A stretch of 64,000 nucleotides of DNA from Plotosus lineatus (taxonomy: Eukaryota; Chordata; Actinopteri; Siluriformes; Plotosidae): the NCBI GenBank assembly GCA_024760905.1, contig CM045729.1, forward strand, positions 59,731,080 through 59,795,079, read 5' to 3'. Below, piece after piece: positions 34,456 through 48,169 of this stretch. How positions within the stretch are numbered: the stretch's first letter is position 1; each line of letters starts with the position of its first letter. The position numbers and the translations under genes are program-made. The notes under the pieces are model-generated. The model searched no databases, was not told the origin of the DNA, and saw only the letters and a program-made list of their open reading frames with translations.

Positions 34456-35903
34456 ATCTTGATCATAATTAAAAAAAACCCCACAAATTACCATATTTTT
34501 ACTCATCAAACAAAAGATATGAACAACAAAATTCAAAAACTTGGAAAGTTGGGACACCCCCACTTATTTTCCCACTTAAACTGGCTAGAATCACACACAG
34601 GTGTATCAGATCAGCACATGATTAGGATATTGTTACCAAGCATTTTGAAGAAGGCTCACCATATTTAAACTTCAGACATGGAGTTTGGTGCTTCTGTCTG
34701 TTGAAGTGAGACTGAGCACCATCATGGTGAAATCCAAAGAGCTGTCTGAGGCCCTCAGAAAGAAGTTTGTAGTTGCTTAAGAGTCTGGAAAGGAACTTAC
34801 AAAGATATCAAAATTTGACATCAGCCATTTTAAATTGTTTACAAGTGGAGGCCATTCAAAACAACTGCATCCATGCCCAGGTCTGTCTTCCAAGCAAGTT
34901 CACCCTGGAGCAGACCACAAGATGCAATATGAAGTAATTAAAAGTCCCAAAATATCATCATGGGAGCACCAGCATGCTCTCACTCCTGTCGATGGGAAAG
35001 TGCACTCGACTATCAGAAAGAGACTGCACAAGTGTAACCTTCATATGAAATGTGTAAGGAGGAAACTTTTGCTCTCTAAAAAGAACAATAAAGCCTGATT
35101 GAAGTTTGGCAGTGAGATCATGGACAGACCAGGTCTTCTGGAATAATGTTCTTTGGACAGATGAGTCTAAAGTTGAATTATTTGGAAATAGAATATGAGA
35201 CATGTTTGGTGGAGGTGGAAGTGTCATGGCTTGGGGATGCTTTACTGCAGTAGGACTGACGAGCTCACCATCAACAGACTCCATCATGAATTCTACTGTG
35301 TATCAGAGGGAATGTGAAGAACATGTGAAGCCATCTGTAAAAAAAAAATAAATAAATAAAAAAAGCTGAAGTGAAACTGGACACTGTAGCATGACAATGA
35401 CCAAAAAACATACAAGCACATCCACCAAGGACTGTTTGAAAACAGACTGAAGTGTAGAATCCTGGAATGGCCCAGTCCAAGCCCGGATCTTAATAGAGAT
35501 GCTGTGGGGTGACTTGAAATCGGTGGTGCATGCAAGAAACCCCTCAAACATCTCACAGCTGAAAGAATTCTGCATTAGGGACTGGGGCAAACATTCCTCC
35601 GATCGATGTCAGAGACTGGTAGACGGCTACAAGATGCGTCTCACTGAAGTTATTTCAACCGAAGTGGGGTAACACTAGTTATTATGATGGTAAAGCATCC
35701 TAATTTTTTCCTCCATTGAAATACACATAGTTCATATTTTTTGTTTGAGTAAAATATGTTAGTTTATACTTTTTAATTACAATTACACCACTTTATTTTC
35801 CAGAAGTAAATAAAAACAAGATTGGGCATTATGTGAACATTTCTAAATAATGAGTTTTAACTATTTAATGGAGTGTTCTGATTTTTTTTCATGACTGTGT
35901 GTG
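34456..35903 (+). mobile_element. Tc1-like transposon T2, decayed
   Basis: The transposase remnant runs from ATG 34724 (MVKSKELSEALRKKF) to about 35640. Recognisable parts are the HTH region with an in-frame TAA at about 34774, STIRKRLHKCNLHMKCVRRK, the catalytic neighbourhood WTDESKVELFG (about 35154), GGGSVMAWGCF, HDNDPK and WPSPSPDLN. Several stops and frameshifts interrupt it. The right end ...TCAGAACACTCC/CAGTCATG (inverted, near 35880-35903) resembles Tc1 termini. It abuts T1 directly. Confidence 0.8.
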
Positions 35904-35943
35904 TTTTAAATGGAAGTACTGTATATTGAAGGAGTTGGACTGA

Positions 35944-36308
35944 GGAAGCGACAGTTCAGTTCATTTAGTGTAACCGCTTCATCCTAATTAGGGTCGCGGG
36001 GAGGCTGGTGCCCATCCCAGCCAACTCAGGGCGAGGGCAGAGTACACCCTGTACAGCTCGCCAGTCCATCGCAGGGCGGAAACACGCTGACGGCTTTGCA
36101 GCCTACTCTTGTCGAAAGTCAGCAATGGTTCTTTTACATGCCTCTCACCATAGACAGTGAGAGACATGGCCGGCCTTTGATAACCCAGTTAGCTGCACTG
36201 AGAGGACAGTGACAACCTTGTGGAGAGTGGGACTCAAACCCCCAACCTTTGGATCAGCGATCCGGCGCCTTATACCACTAGACCACCACTGCCCATGGAA
36301 GCAACAGT
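35944..36308 (-). mobile_element. tRNA-headed SINE, tail B (copy B2), full length
   Basis: On the minus strand the head is GGGCAGTGGTGGTCTAGTGG with box B GGGTTTGAGTCCC, followed by the common body and then tail B (GCGATGGACTGGCGAGC...CCCGCGACCC...GAAGCGGTTA). The 12-bp flanks ggaagcgacagt (35944-35955) and ggaagcaacagt (36297-36308) differ at one base and form the TSD. Confidence 0.88.
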
Positions 36309-37359
36309 AAAAATCTTTTTCAATTATGCAATTTATGTCTTATGAGAAAAAATCTAACCTGAATGTCAATTTTATTACCACCCTCCGTACTGCTTTGTTC
36401 CCGCAAAATAGGCTGCTGAATGATTTTATTTTTAAAGCGATTATTTGAGTCGACATTCTTTATAAGTTTCTCAGAGGCTTACAGCTCCAGAACCTTCACA
36501 GACAGGAGGGACTGTTTTTTTGTTTGTTGTTCTGCTTTTTTATTTGCTGCATTCGAGCAGATGGCAAGGATCAGAGGAGTGACTATGAGTGCACTCACAT
36601 TGCACAAAGCTCGGTGTCTCAAACATCATATCGGTCTCATCATGTCAATCTAAACATTCTCATAAACTGTGGTTTGAATTTTAAGAATATTGCAAATCCT
36701 GGTGGCTTCAAGAAACAAAGTCCTACATTTGTAATACTTTTGCAGTGTATTGGGCTTTGTTCTTTTACTTTTCTTTCTTTTTTTTGTATTTTCTGTTAAC
36801 TACAGAGGTAAATACCACAAAATTTAAATGGCTTCATAACAAGATGCTACGCTACATTAAATTCCAGACCTCAGTACTGCAAGTGCCAATTCTCCTGTGG
36901 AATGGAAATACTATACAGTTTTTTAATATGAATTTGGCCAGCAGAGACAGAATGCACAAAAATTCAGCTATTTTTGACATCAAATGTAATAATACCAAAA
37001 GATAGCATCATGTCGAATATCCAGTATTTAGTTACATTTTTTATTGAACTAGCTATGTGTCGGGGGTGGGGGTGGGGGGGGTGGGGGGCAGACGAAAGTA
37101 AAGTAACATCAAGTGCATAATCATATGTAAAGGACAATGCGCATCAACTCAGTTATTATTGTATGAGATTGGAGGGACGCTTTGCTCCTAAATATTAAGT
37201 TTTGGTTTAATGGTAAAGCAAATAGGACAGCTTCTTTATTTTCTTTAATTGCCATTGACATATGACCCAGTGTTGCCAAATTTCAAAATACCTATGATCC
37301 TTCAATAGCTGCCCCATAACTACTACAACAAGCAAAAGCACTCAGAGAGCACAGACCTA

Positions 37360-37418
<59 letters not shown>

Positions 37419-37947
37419 TTATTTTGCAATAAGAAAAAGACTGTTCATTCATCAATCAGTGATCATGTGTTGGTATTTTTCAGACACAATATCTGAGTAT
37501 TCACGAACACAAACCCTGTCAGTAATTTATAGCTCAAGATGACAGCAAAATATTACGAAGGGAGCAAAATAAAAGGGAAAAAATCTCAAAGCACTATTAC
37601 AAACTAGCCAAGAATTCAAGCTAGAGTATTCTTATCCATAGTCAGGCACATTATGCATTGCACCATGAAATCAGATGAGGTTGTTTACCCCAGAATGGAT
37701 CTTAAAAAGTACAACATATTGCCAGAATTATATCTCAAAATTATTTTTTTAAAATGTCATGGACTGGTCCTCATACAAAGCCCAATCTGTGATAGAAATG
37801 TCATCTTAATCTATGCCCAACTTTTTTAATAATCCTGAGAACAATTACACAAACACATTCTGCTAATAATCACGCACGTCTCACAGATACATAACCTCAA
37901 CTTGGTAAACCCAACTGGAAATGTCCGCCATAGACAGTACGTATATA
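36309..37947. other. Unassigned sequence
   Basis: No gene or element is recognised. It includes a G-rich tract at 37062-37088 and a (CA)n at 37361-37414. The frames at 36420-36799 show no domain. Confidence 0.45.
37062..37088 (+). other. G-rich tract with G-quadruplex potential
   Basis: Four runs of five to eight G are separated by single T residues, a pattern able to form an intramolecular G-quadruplex. No nearby gene gives it a role. Confidence 0.6.
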
Positions 37948-37949
37948 GG

Positions 37950-38475
37950 GATCCCTCGCAACTTCGCGCTTTAATTCGTGCGGCTTCAGCATAGCGGGTT
38001 TTTTTTTTTTTTTAATATTCATCGAATTAAAAAAAATAAGAAAATTAAGGAAAAATAGGGGGAAAAGTTAAGGAAAATGCCACAAAAACAAGGCCAATTA
38101 TGCAAAAAAAAATAAATAAATAAATAAAGAAATAAACTCACCCAAAACCAATACAAAACAAAAAACAACCCAAAATCTCCCATCAAAACTGGTTACATTT
38201 TTGTGAGGTGCGCATCTGAGTGTGCGCATGCGCATCTGCATGCGCGCGCATCTGTATGTGTGTGTATTTATATTTTATTTACATCTTATGCATTATTTTT
38301 TTAATGTTTGATTGTTATTATTAGCATTCATAGCATTAAGTATGTATTTATTGATATTATATACACATATACATGTACGTGTATGGCAGTGGGTGGGGGT
38401 TGGGGTGTGTGATCCTACTTCATGGATTTCAATGGTCGCGTGGAGATCTTGGTCTCAGTTAACTGCAGGAAGGTA
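37950..38475 (-). mobile_element. Tigger-like MITE M1 (copy 2)
   Basis: GGGATCCCTCGCAACTTCGC is the inverse of the M1 3' end. At the other side AGTTAACTGAGACCAAGATC (inverse strand, about 38430-38465) corresponds to the M1 5' end. The internal poly(T)/poly(A) and ATTAAGGAAAAATAGGGGG blocks match copies at 0.74 and 60.5 kb. It contains a CGCATGCGCATCTGCATGCG region absent from copy 1. Confidence 0.72.
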
Positions 38476-40318
<1,843 letters not shown>

Positions 40319-40490
40319 AGTGGCATGTAAAGGAACCATTGCTCAGTTTCGTCAACAGTATGCTATATTGCTGTTTGGTTATGTCGGCCCTGTGATGGCC
40401 TGGCAAGCTATCCAGGATGTACTTTTGAGCGACAGCCTCCCTGCGATCCTGGTTAGGATTAAGAGTTTCATAAAATGAATGAATAAATTA
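40319..40490 (+). mobile_element. SINE body/tail-B fragment (copy B3)
   Basis: GGCATGTAAAGGAACCATTGCT is the common SINE body. It is followed by GGCCCTGTGATGGCCTGGC and the tail-B end ...TAAAATGAATGAATAAATTA. Head and front body are missing. Confidence 0.7.
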
Positions 40491-40499
40491 CAAGAGGCA

Positions 40500-40745
<246 letters not shown>

Positions 40746-40893
40746 AAAGTACACCAATTTTCAATTTTGTATGAATTATGTGTTAAAAGTAAAAGAAAAT
40801 TATTTATTAAACCATTTAAACATTTTATTAACATATTAAACCATTTTATTTACATATTTATTAATTAAACCATTATTAAACATTTTTTATTAA

Positions 40894-40942
<49 letters not shown>

Positions 40943-41840
40943 CACTGTCTCTCTCTATATATAATCTGTATATAACACTGCAATGATCTCTCAAAAAGAA
41001 CTCACGAGCCAACATTTCTGTTCAACTCTCCTCTCTCACGCGTATGACAAACAGGAAGTATGGGTACAGTTCAGCTGCCTCCTGGCGAATGGGAGGCCAG
41101 CTGGGCGGGACGTTGGGAGACAGCCAATGAGAGAGCAACTCTTGCATTGTTTGAATTTTAAAAGAGGTTGATTGCGTAAAAAGAGGACAAAAATCCCTGA
41201 ATACATTTGATACGCATCATCTGCAACCAATCAGCAGGAGGGAGAAACAAAAGCTCTTAGCCACTGGCTAAATTTGAATCACGTGCCAGTTACTTCCGGG
41301 TTTCTCACCAATCAGCTAGTATCTATCAATCTAGCTGAAGAGGAGTGTGAGTCAGATGATTATGTGCAAGTGAGGTTGATGATACAAAAAAAGGAAGGGA
41401 CACAGATGATGATAAGAAACAGGACAGAAGCTCAAACTGAAGGAAAATATCTCAAATAATTAGATTATGTAGAATGCTACGAGATAACTTTGATAATTAC
41501 TTGAGGTTACTGATTTCTATGTTATGTTTTGAGAACATAATTTGACTCGAGATCTAGAGACTCAGTTTAGTTCTTGCTTACATCTTATTGTTTGCATTAT
41601 TATTCTTTGTTCACTGAGTTTTTAATTTGATCAGCAAAATAATTAAAAAGAGTTGCATATGATAGAGAATTGGTTTATATGTATGTTTATTATTCAGTCA
41701 TAATGGCCATTGTACAAAAAAAGGTAAACACGCGAATGAAAAAAATAATAATAACAGATTATCACATAATTAATCATTCCGGAAAATATTCATATTACAT
41801 ATAATACATATTCATATAATATATATATATATATATATAT
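40746..41840. other. Unassigned sequence
   Basis: (CA)n lies at 40903-40941. About 41000-41330 is GC-richer (GGGAGGCCAGCTGGGCGGG...) and may belong to the M5 element, but I cannot prove it. No gene is seen. Confidence 0.4.
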
Positions 41841-42170
41841 AGCACTGCTGACCTGGTGGTGTATCACTGATCCCAAACTTGGGGGTTCAAGCCCCACTCT
41901 CAACATGTTGTCACTGTCCCCCCAGTGCAGCTAAGTGGGTTATCAAAGGCCTGTAATGTCTTTCACTGTCTATGGTGTGAGGGATGTAAAAGAACCATTG
42001 CTGACTTTCATCAAGAGTAGGCTGCATAGCCGTCAGCGTGTTTCCGCCCTGCGATGGCCTGGTGAGCTATCCAGAGTGTACTCTGCCCTCCCCAGAGTCA
42101 GCTGGGATGGGCGCCAGCTTCCCCGTGACCTGAATTAGGATTACAGAAAATGGATGAATGAATGAATAAA
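41841..42170 (+). mobile_element. tRNA-headed SINE, tail B (copy B4)
   Basis: The head is shortened (box A region damaged) but box B is recognisable (GGGTTCAAGCCCC). The common body follows (GTGCAGCTAAGTGGGTTATC, AAAGAACCATTGCTGACTTT). At about 42043 it switches into tail B (CCGCCCTGCGATGGCCTGGT...), ending with TGAATGAATGAATAAATTAA. No clean TSD is visible beside the preceding AT tract. Confidence 0.82.
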
Positions 42171-42945
42171 TTAATTAATATTTATACAGGGCACAAAAGA
42201 GAACAATTTTGAGAAAATTTTCCACAGGCACATGGGGGCAGGCAGAAGAAATAATCTGCAGAACCCCTAAGAATTTTACTGGACCCCACTTTTTCTGGAA
42301 TAATTAATTATGTGATAATCTGTTATTATTATTTTTTTCATTCACTTGTTTATTTTTTTTTTTGGTGTACAATGGCTATTATAAATGAATAATAAACATA
42401 CATATAAACCAATTATCTATCATATGCATATGCAACTCTTTATTTATTATTTTGCTGCTCAAATTAATAACTCAGTGAACAAAGAATAATAATGCAAACA
42501 AAAAGATGTAAGCAAGAACTAGACTCTATATATGTATATATATATATATATAAACATTTAGTTTTTTCCTCTTAATGTGACTTCAGTTTATATCTCTCTC
42601 TTCTTTTTTGACTCTGTGAGGAGATTTACAGCCCTCCTCAGTGTGTCACATTAACAAGCCTTTATTTCTAACTTTGATGTGTGCAGGAGCTGACAAACTA
42701 CCTTTGCAGTAATTTGGTCAGAACGACAATCTTTAAAATCTTTCAGATCATTTGCAGACTATGTTCCTCATTCTCTAATGCATTTTGTATTGAGAGCAGT
42801 CATTTTCTTGTTCTCTTTCTTTGGGAAGTTTTGGAATGGAGGAACATGGACATAAATCAAGAGATAGGCTACACCCAGGGCTGGTGGGTTAGCGTTTCCC
42901 AATTATCCGCGGAAAATGAGAGATCCCTGTGTGTGTGTGTATATA
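42171..42945. other. Unassigned sequence
   Basis: AT-rich sequence with no recognised element or gene. Part of 42290-42520 looks like an inverse relative of 41560-41770 (AATTAATTATGTGATAATCTG against CAGATTATCACATAATTAAT), so an inverted repeat of about 200 bp may enclose the SINE at 41.8-42.2 kb. Confidence 0.45.
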
Positions 42946-42947
42946 CA

Positions 42948-43400
42948 GTAGACCCTTGACTATTCGTGGTTTTGCACTCGCGCCCCCTCATATTCGCGGA
43001 TTGCCGAGTAACTGTCACGTCATTCAAATTCAGCCTATGGCTGTTCTCCCTCCTGCTGATTGGTTGAGATGATGTATATGCCCCCTTTTTCTCATTCGTG
43101 CACAAGTTGTCAAGGTGTACTTTTAGTGCGTTTTAATTACCAGTTAAGCTTTATAATGCCACTCAAACGCCGTGCGTCTTCTCTGTTTAAGCGCCAGAAA
43201 ATGTAAGGTAATAATGAAAAGGTAATTATGTTATTTAATTAATTGGTAATTGGCTGTCTCTCTTGAAGAAATAAGACTTTCTCCTGAAGAACCGACAGTT
43301 TCCTCTGAAGTGCCTAAAGTGGAATAATCATCTGAGCTGTTGTAAAGCACTGTAGTATGAAAGTGTTTTTCATTTATTATTAAAAGTACAACACCTAAGT
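42948..43400 (+). mobile_element. Internally deleted Tigger-like element M6
   Basis: It begins CAGTAGACCCTTGACTATTCG beside a TATA tract, with Tigger-type CAGT..CCCTTG ends. At about 43157 a short frame MPLKRRASSLFKRQKM resembles a transposase start. From about 43265 LSPEEPTVSSEVPKVE resembles a transposase C-terminus. The central part is missing. The 3' end is not clear. Identification is tentative. Confidence 0.5.
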
Positions 43401-43514
43401 TAATGTTTAGAATATTTGTGTGTGAGATTTTATGTACTGTGCTGTAGCATGTTTATCCTTTTGTTTTGTTTATCCAATTTATTACACTTCATGTTCTTAT
43501 ATGTTCTGTGTCTG

Positions 43515-43888
43515 TGTTATGGTCTGTGTTTTTGGGGGACTTTGATTTTGGCAGCTGGATTCTCTAACTCTATTTTCTCCTCGCTCCGGCTGAGGGGTGT
43601 GGTTGACCTGCTCGAGCTGATTGCGGTAGCTCACACCTGAATTCCCTCCCCTCATCTACTCCCTATAAACACAAATCGCACGCTCACCTCTGCGCTAGAA
43701 GATTGTCTTGCATCATGTCCCTGCTTCCCTGTGTTCTTTCTGCATCCTGGTAGTTTCCCAGTGTTGAATTTTTATTGTGTTTCTCTTCGTCCCCAGCTAA
43801 AGTGCTTCTCCTTTGAACAATAAATCCACTCTGTGCCATCTCACACTGCCTCCTGCATTCTGGGTCTGGCTGAAACTTCATTACGTCA
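43515..43888 (+). mobile_element. Possible solo LTR
   Basis: The segment starts TGTTATGGTCTG and ends ...TTACGTCA. It has a TATAAA-like box (CCCTATAAACAC, about 43662-43673) and an AATAAA polyadenylation signal at about 43820, in the order expected of an LTR. No matching 5-bp flanks or second LTR are visible. The wording resembles LTRs of fish Gypsy-type retrotransposons, but this rests on recognition alone. Confidence 0.4.
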
Positions 43889-43912
43889 TTATGTCACACT
43901 TTTTTTGTTCTT

Positions 43913-43986
<74 letters not shown>

Positions 43987-43999
43987 GTTACTCTGGCGA

Positions 44000-44462
44000 A
44001 GTAACTGAGCCAATCCTTTCTGTACTCCAGTGTGTGGTCGGGTCCGATACCTTTAAACTCTAATTTTATTGTATTATAACAACAGCCACAGACTGCGCGT
44101 GCTGTTTTTGAGTAAAGAGATAAATTTCCCTCGTTTTGATCGGCTCATTTCCACGAAGCCAGGCACAGCTGGCAAGCAAACACAAATGGACAGACATGGA
44201 AAAACTTCAACCCGCAGAGCAGCTGATTGCCAAAACTTGGGACGCGCTTCCTGTCACATAAACACTGCAGCGTGTGAGTCCAATAAAATTAGAGTTTCAA
44301 GGTATCAGACCCCCCCGCACACAGAAAGGATTGGCTCTCTGCTTCGCGCCACAGTGACGTGGCATTGAAAGTAGATGAATAGATTTGCTCTGAGCTCTGA
44401 GCAGTTAGAAAGTGAAGCTGCATCATCTCCTGTTTGGCCTTTTAAGATGCTGGCGCTGCCAT
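44000..44462 (-). mobile_element. Palindromic core element (copy in a new context)
   Basis: Reading the minus strand, GGCAGCGCCAGCATCTTAAA through ...AGCCTTTCTGTACTCCAG matches 24165-24650 inside MITE M2. The same pair of internal inverted repeats flanks CAATAAAATTAGAGTTTCAA at 44279-44300 and its inverse at 44050-44070. Here it is bordered by (CA)n-(TA)n on the left and ATATATGG on the right rather than by the M2 ends. Confidence 0.75.
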
Positions 44463-44479
44463 ATATATGGTGTAGTTCA

Positions 44480-44797
44480 GATATTTTATGAATAAATATC
44501 ACAGTAGAAAATTAAAAAGTTTTTACTTAATCATTACTACATTTTACTACATTAGTACTCTATTAATGAATAAGACTGTATACAGAATGTGTTTAAAAAG
44601 AATATTTTAGCGCATGCAATATGGTAAAACCCTATGTATCATATTGCATGCGCTAAAATATTCTTTTTATCAAAAGCTGATCATTCGCGCATGTGATATG
44701 ATACATATGATTTTACTTCTGGGTACAGAACTTGCGGATTATCTCGATTCGTGGGAGGGGCTGGAACCGAACCCTCGCGATTAACGGGGGCCTACTG
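44480..44797 (-). mobile_element. Tigger-like MITE M4, uninterrupted copy
   Basis: On the minus strand it starts CAGTAGGCCCCCGTTAATCG after TA. It continues to TTAAACACATTCTGTATACAGTC, which is the uninterrupted equivalent of the hAT H1 insertion site in the 29.8-kb copy, and on to AATGTAGTAAAATGTAGTAA. It contains a perfect 29-bp inverted repeat (44595-44623 and 44640-44668). Confidence 0.78.
44595..44668. repeat. Perfect 29-bp inverted repeat with 16-nt loop
   Basis: The arm at 44595-44623 is the exact reverse complement of 44640-44668. It lies within MITE M4, and the other copy of M4 has only one arm. Confidence 0.95.
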
Positions 44798-44826
44798 TAT
44801 ATATATGTATGTATGAATAATTATAT

Positions 44827-44886
<60 letters not shown>

Positions 44887-45182
44887 GGATGAATAATTAT
44901 ATTCTGATTTAACTGAGAATTTGCTAGTATTGTCGAAATGCGGCAAGGCTTTCTATAAGCAGAGGTTTCTGCATTGGAGGAGTCTCCCAGGTCAGCACTT
45001 GTCAGAGAGTTCCACTGTTGGGAAGATCTAATGGCAGCCTTTTCCTTAACAAGCTGCATTTTTATTAACTTCGGCTGACAGAACAGGAATGACTATTAAT
45101 AGCTCCGTTGATGTAATTAATAGGAGCTAAATTGTTTCACAGATGTTCCAATGGTAAATGTGTGTCTTGGACAATTCCCATG
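44798..45182. other. (AT)n tract and unique-looking sequence
   Basis: An AT array ends near 44881. About 44900-45180 is of balanced composition, with no repeat signature. No gene is seen. Confidence 0.45.
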
Positions 45183-45190
45183 CTATAAGA

Positions 45191-46423
45191 CAGTGCTTCT
45201 CAATTATTTTCTGTTGCATCCCCCCCTGGAAAGCGAAAACACCCCCTCCCATATAAATAGTGTTATTTGTCTAAAAATTGTTGTAAGTAATCCTCTGCAT
45301 TACACTGTATCCTTACTAACATAATAAATCCTTATTATCATTATGGAATACAAAAAAGGAATACATAGAGATCAACTTCCAACAAAGAATAACTTTATTA
45401 ACAATTTTTAGTCTTTAAACAAAAATATTTGAAGTGCATCAATTTGCCTGAAATGAAAAAGTATCCTTATTTAAGTGGTAAACATTTTTGACCAACCATT
45501 TGAACCATTCGATATTGAAAAATAAAATCAATAAATAATAATAAATTCTAATTGATCGGCAAAATATTAACTCAGCATCACACTTTAACCTACAAAACAA
45601 AAATGAATAAAACAATTTGTATGATTTTTATTTAAATGATTAGTCCAGATTAATGGTACAATGAGCACATTTCTCAGTGAAGAGCTTTTCGAAGCCCTGT
45701 TTAAAGCACGATACTGAAGTCTCAGCTCCTGCTCAATGCTGCACTGGGACCTGGAGTTATTTTCGCAGCAATGACGTCATCCAGCACGACATAGTCGTGT
45801 CTGCTGCATGTAGGATCAGTTCCTCTGCTGTGCTGTGGGGAGTTTGTACACTGAGCAGTTTGGTACGCCACTTTATCTGATGCTAGCAGAGCTCGCTGGT
45901 TTGCTGGAGTAACATTCACAAAGTGGGATGGTTGTTTGCAATACAGTACTCAGCATGTTTTCACTGAAAAAACTCATGCGGCTCATCAGCGTGATCGGGG
46001 TGTGATGTCTTTAAGTGACGCCTGAATTTATTTGGCTTCATGCTCTTCACTGCCAATGTTTTCAGACACAGTAAACACAGCGGTCTTTTCTCGTTTCTCA
46101 CCGCAGCACAGTGAACCCGAGTGCTACATCCACTTCATCATACCTGCTCGACTTAGCTTCAGGGAGACTTTCGTTTCTCTCACTGTGTCCGTCTCTCTCC
46201 GCCTCGCTTTCCGTCCCTGTTAAAAATTTCCATGGTGGTTTTATTAACTTCACTTCTTATTTTACCCCTGGGCACACTCTGACAGTGAGGAAGCCACTAC
46301 CACCTGCTGTAGTGGATGTACAATTGCACTTTATTCTAACAGGGCAAAAAAAAAGCATGTTCCCAGGGGTCACCCCCCCCCCCCTCCCTCAGGGGGCTGT
46401 GCCCCGTTAGTTGAGAACCACTG
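45191..46423 (-). mobile_element. BED-finger hAT element H3, copy 1
   Basis: The termini are CAGTGCTTCTCAATTATTTT and, inverted, CAGTGGTTCTCAACTAACGG. The perfect 8-bp TSD ctataaga lies at 45183-45190 and 46424-46431. CAGTGGTTCTCAA-type ends with 8-bp TSDs are classic hAT (Charlie-like) features. The element is oriented so that its transposase remnant reads on the minus strand. A C-run lies at 46373-46384. Confidence 0.92.
45680..46110 (-). pseudogene. hAT transposase N-terminal remnant (ZBED5-like), copy 1
   Basis: The minus-strand frame NVTPANQRALLASDK, VAYQTAQCTNSP, followed by LDDVIAAK...GPSAALSRS, matches the region after a BED zinc finger in ZBED5-like hAT transposases. The finger region lies toward 46050-46110. 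No dimerisation (hATC) domain is present, so it cannot be functional. Confidence 0.65.
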
Positions 46424-46431
46424 CTATAAGA

Positions 46432-46589
46432 GAAATAAAACACTGAGCACTGCTCGGAAATAATTTTTTAAATCAGCTTTTGCAATAGTCAACACGCCAC
46501 CCTCATGCAACGACAGCACATGCACCAAGTTTTAATTCTTACTTCATTATCATTATCATTTGAATTAAAAAAAAAAATATATATATATA

Positions 46590-46622
<33 letters not shown>

Positions 46623-48169
46623 GTTCAACGAGGGGAAAAACTCAACTACTGTTTCTTGGTAGGGTGGTAAATATTCTAAGGTAGGACAAGGGCTGGAATC
46701 TTTTAAACAGCAGGAATACATATCTAGGCACTTGCCCACCTACTGTATTTTGTAGGTAAGAGGCATACACACACCAGTAATTATATTGAGATGGCTGCTG
46801 CTGCATAGATATTCTACACTGTACCATGCGTTTATTCCCAGAGTAACGGACCACCAAACATGAAAACAATGCAGGAAAAATGCCTTTTTCGAATTATGTT
46901 TGCATAAAAGTTTGCATTAGACTTACATTTCTGTTCCAAAAAGCTATGCATTATTTATATGATTGACACCGAGGCTGTGGTGCTCTCCCTGGAATTAGGC
47001 CTATACAGAATATATACATATTAGCAGACCTTTAAACATTTGAAATTATAGAAATTCTATCAACCATGCCAGGGGTTTGACCTCCATCCCATAGGATTGT
47101 ATCTAAGGCATTGTGAGAGACTGGGTTGTGTGTTTAAAAATGCATGGCTCAGTGCAGGTGCCGAGTCCCCTGCAGCAGCAAGACCATGATATATGGATGC
47201 TTTATTGAACAGTGAGTAGTTTTCAATGTGATGTATTGAGATTTGGTGGTTTGGAAGGCGTACCCGTTTGAAGGAAGTGATGGCTCCATTTCACTAGATG
47301 TTGATTACATTACTTGGTGATGATGAATGGCTTTAATTAAATTTTGTCCATGATTTACGAAGTATGCATGGCAAATGCGAGCCAAAGAACAATAGGCTCA
47401 GTGTGTGTCATTGTGTGAAAAGGCTTAAAGTCCATACTACTGCCATGGGCAATGAGGCTGAACAGTTGTGTTTACACCAGTATGGCTGATGTTCCTTTTC
47501 AACATTGCACTTAATTGGCATTGGACAGAGAATCACTGTGGCTTACAAAACAAAGTTTTAGTCCCATGTCTATAGAATTAGAAGTGATGTCATGAGTATA
47601 AAATGTAAGTTGAGTAAAGCTCAGTTCTACAACCACAGCTTTGGTTTAGGGCCTAATTAATGCACAAGAATTTGTTCAGCCTATTTAGTCTAGAATTTCC
47701 TTCAATTAAGTTTGTCTTTATCATAGATTAATGATCATTTGATCGAGTTATCCTGAGGAGCATGGTGCGGAGGCATGTGCTGATAAAGGAAATATATGTA
47801 AGGTCATCCTTGTATAGGAGTAAGTAGAGGAGATGATAGATGTGGACAGTGAAGCCTGAAGCTAATCTATTTGACATTTGAAGATGAACCCATATGAACA
47901 TCAATTTGAATGCCACTGCCTTTCGGAGCAATGCTCAAATCAGAGCAACCATCAGACAGAACACAAACAGACAAGGCTTCTACCAGTGCAAATGGCAAAA
48001 GGAGATTCTACAGATGATTGAGCATTCCATGAAATGTGGAAGAGACTGTGGGGTAATACTGCCTTACTACTGCCAGAAAGCATAAACAAGTGCGAACAAT
48101 AAAATAAATAAATAAATGAAACTGTATTCTAAAATAGATAGATATATTGGGCCTCATTAATCAATAGCT
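46432..48169. other. Unassigned sequence
   Basis: AT/GT microsatellites lie at 46577-46620. About 47040-47720 is of balanced composition and looks unique, so it is a candidate conserved non-coding stretch. The small frame at 47894-48085 (+) lacks any domain. No gene is supported. Confidence 0.4.
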
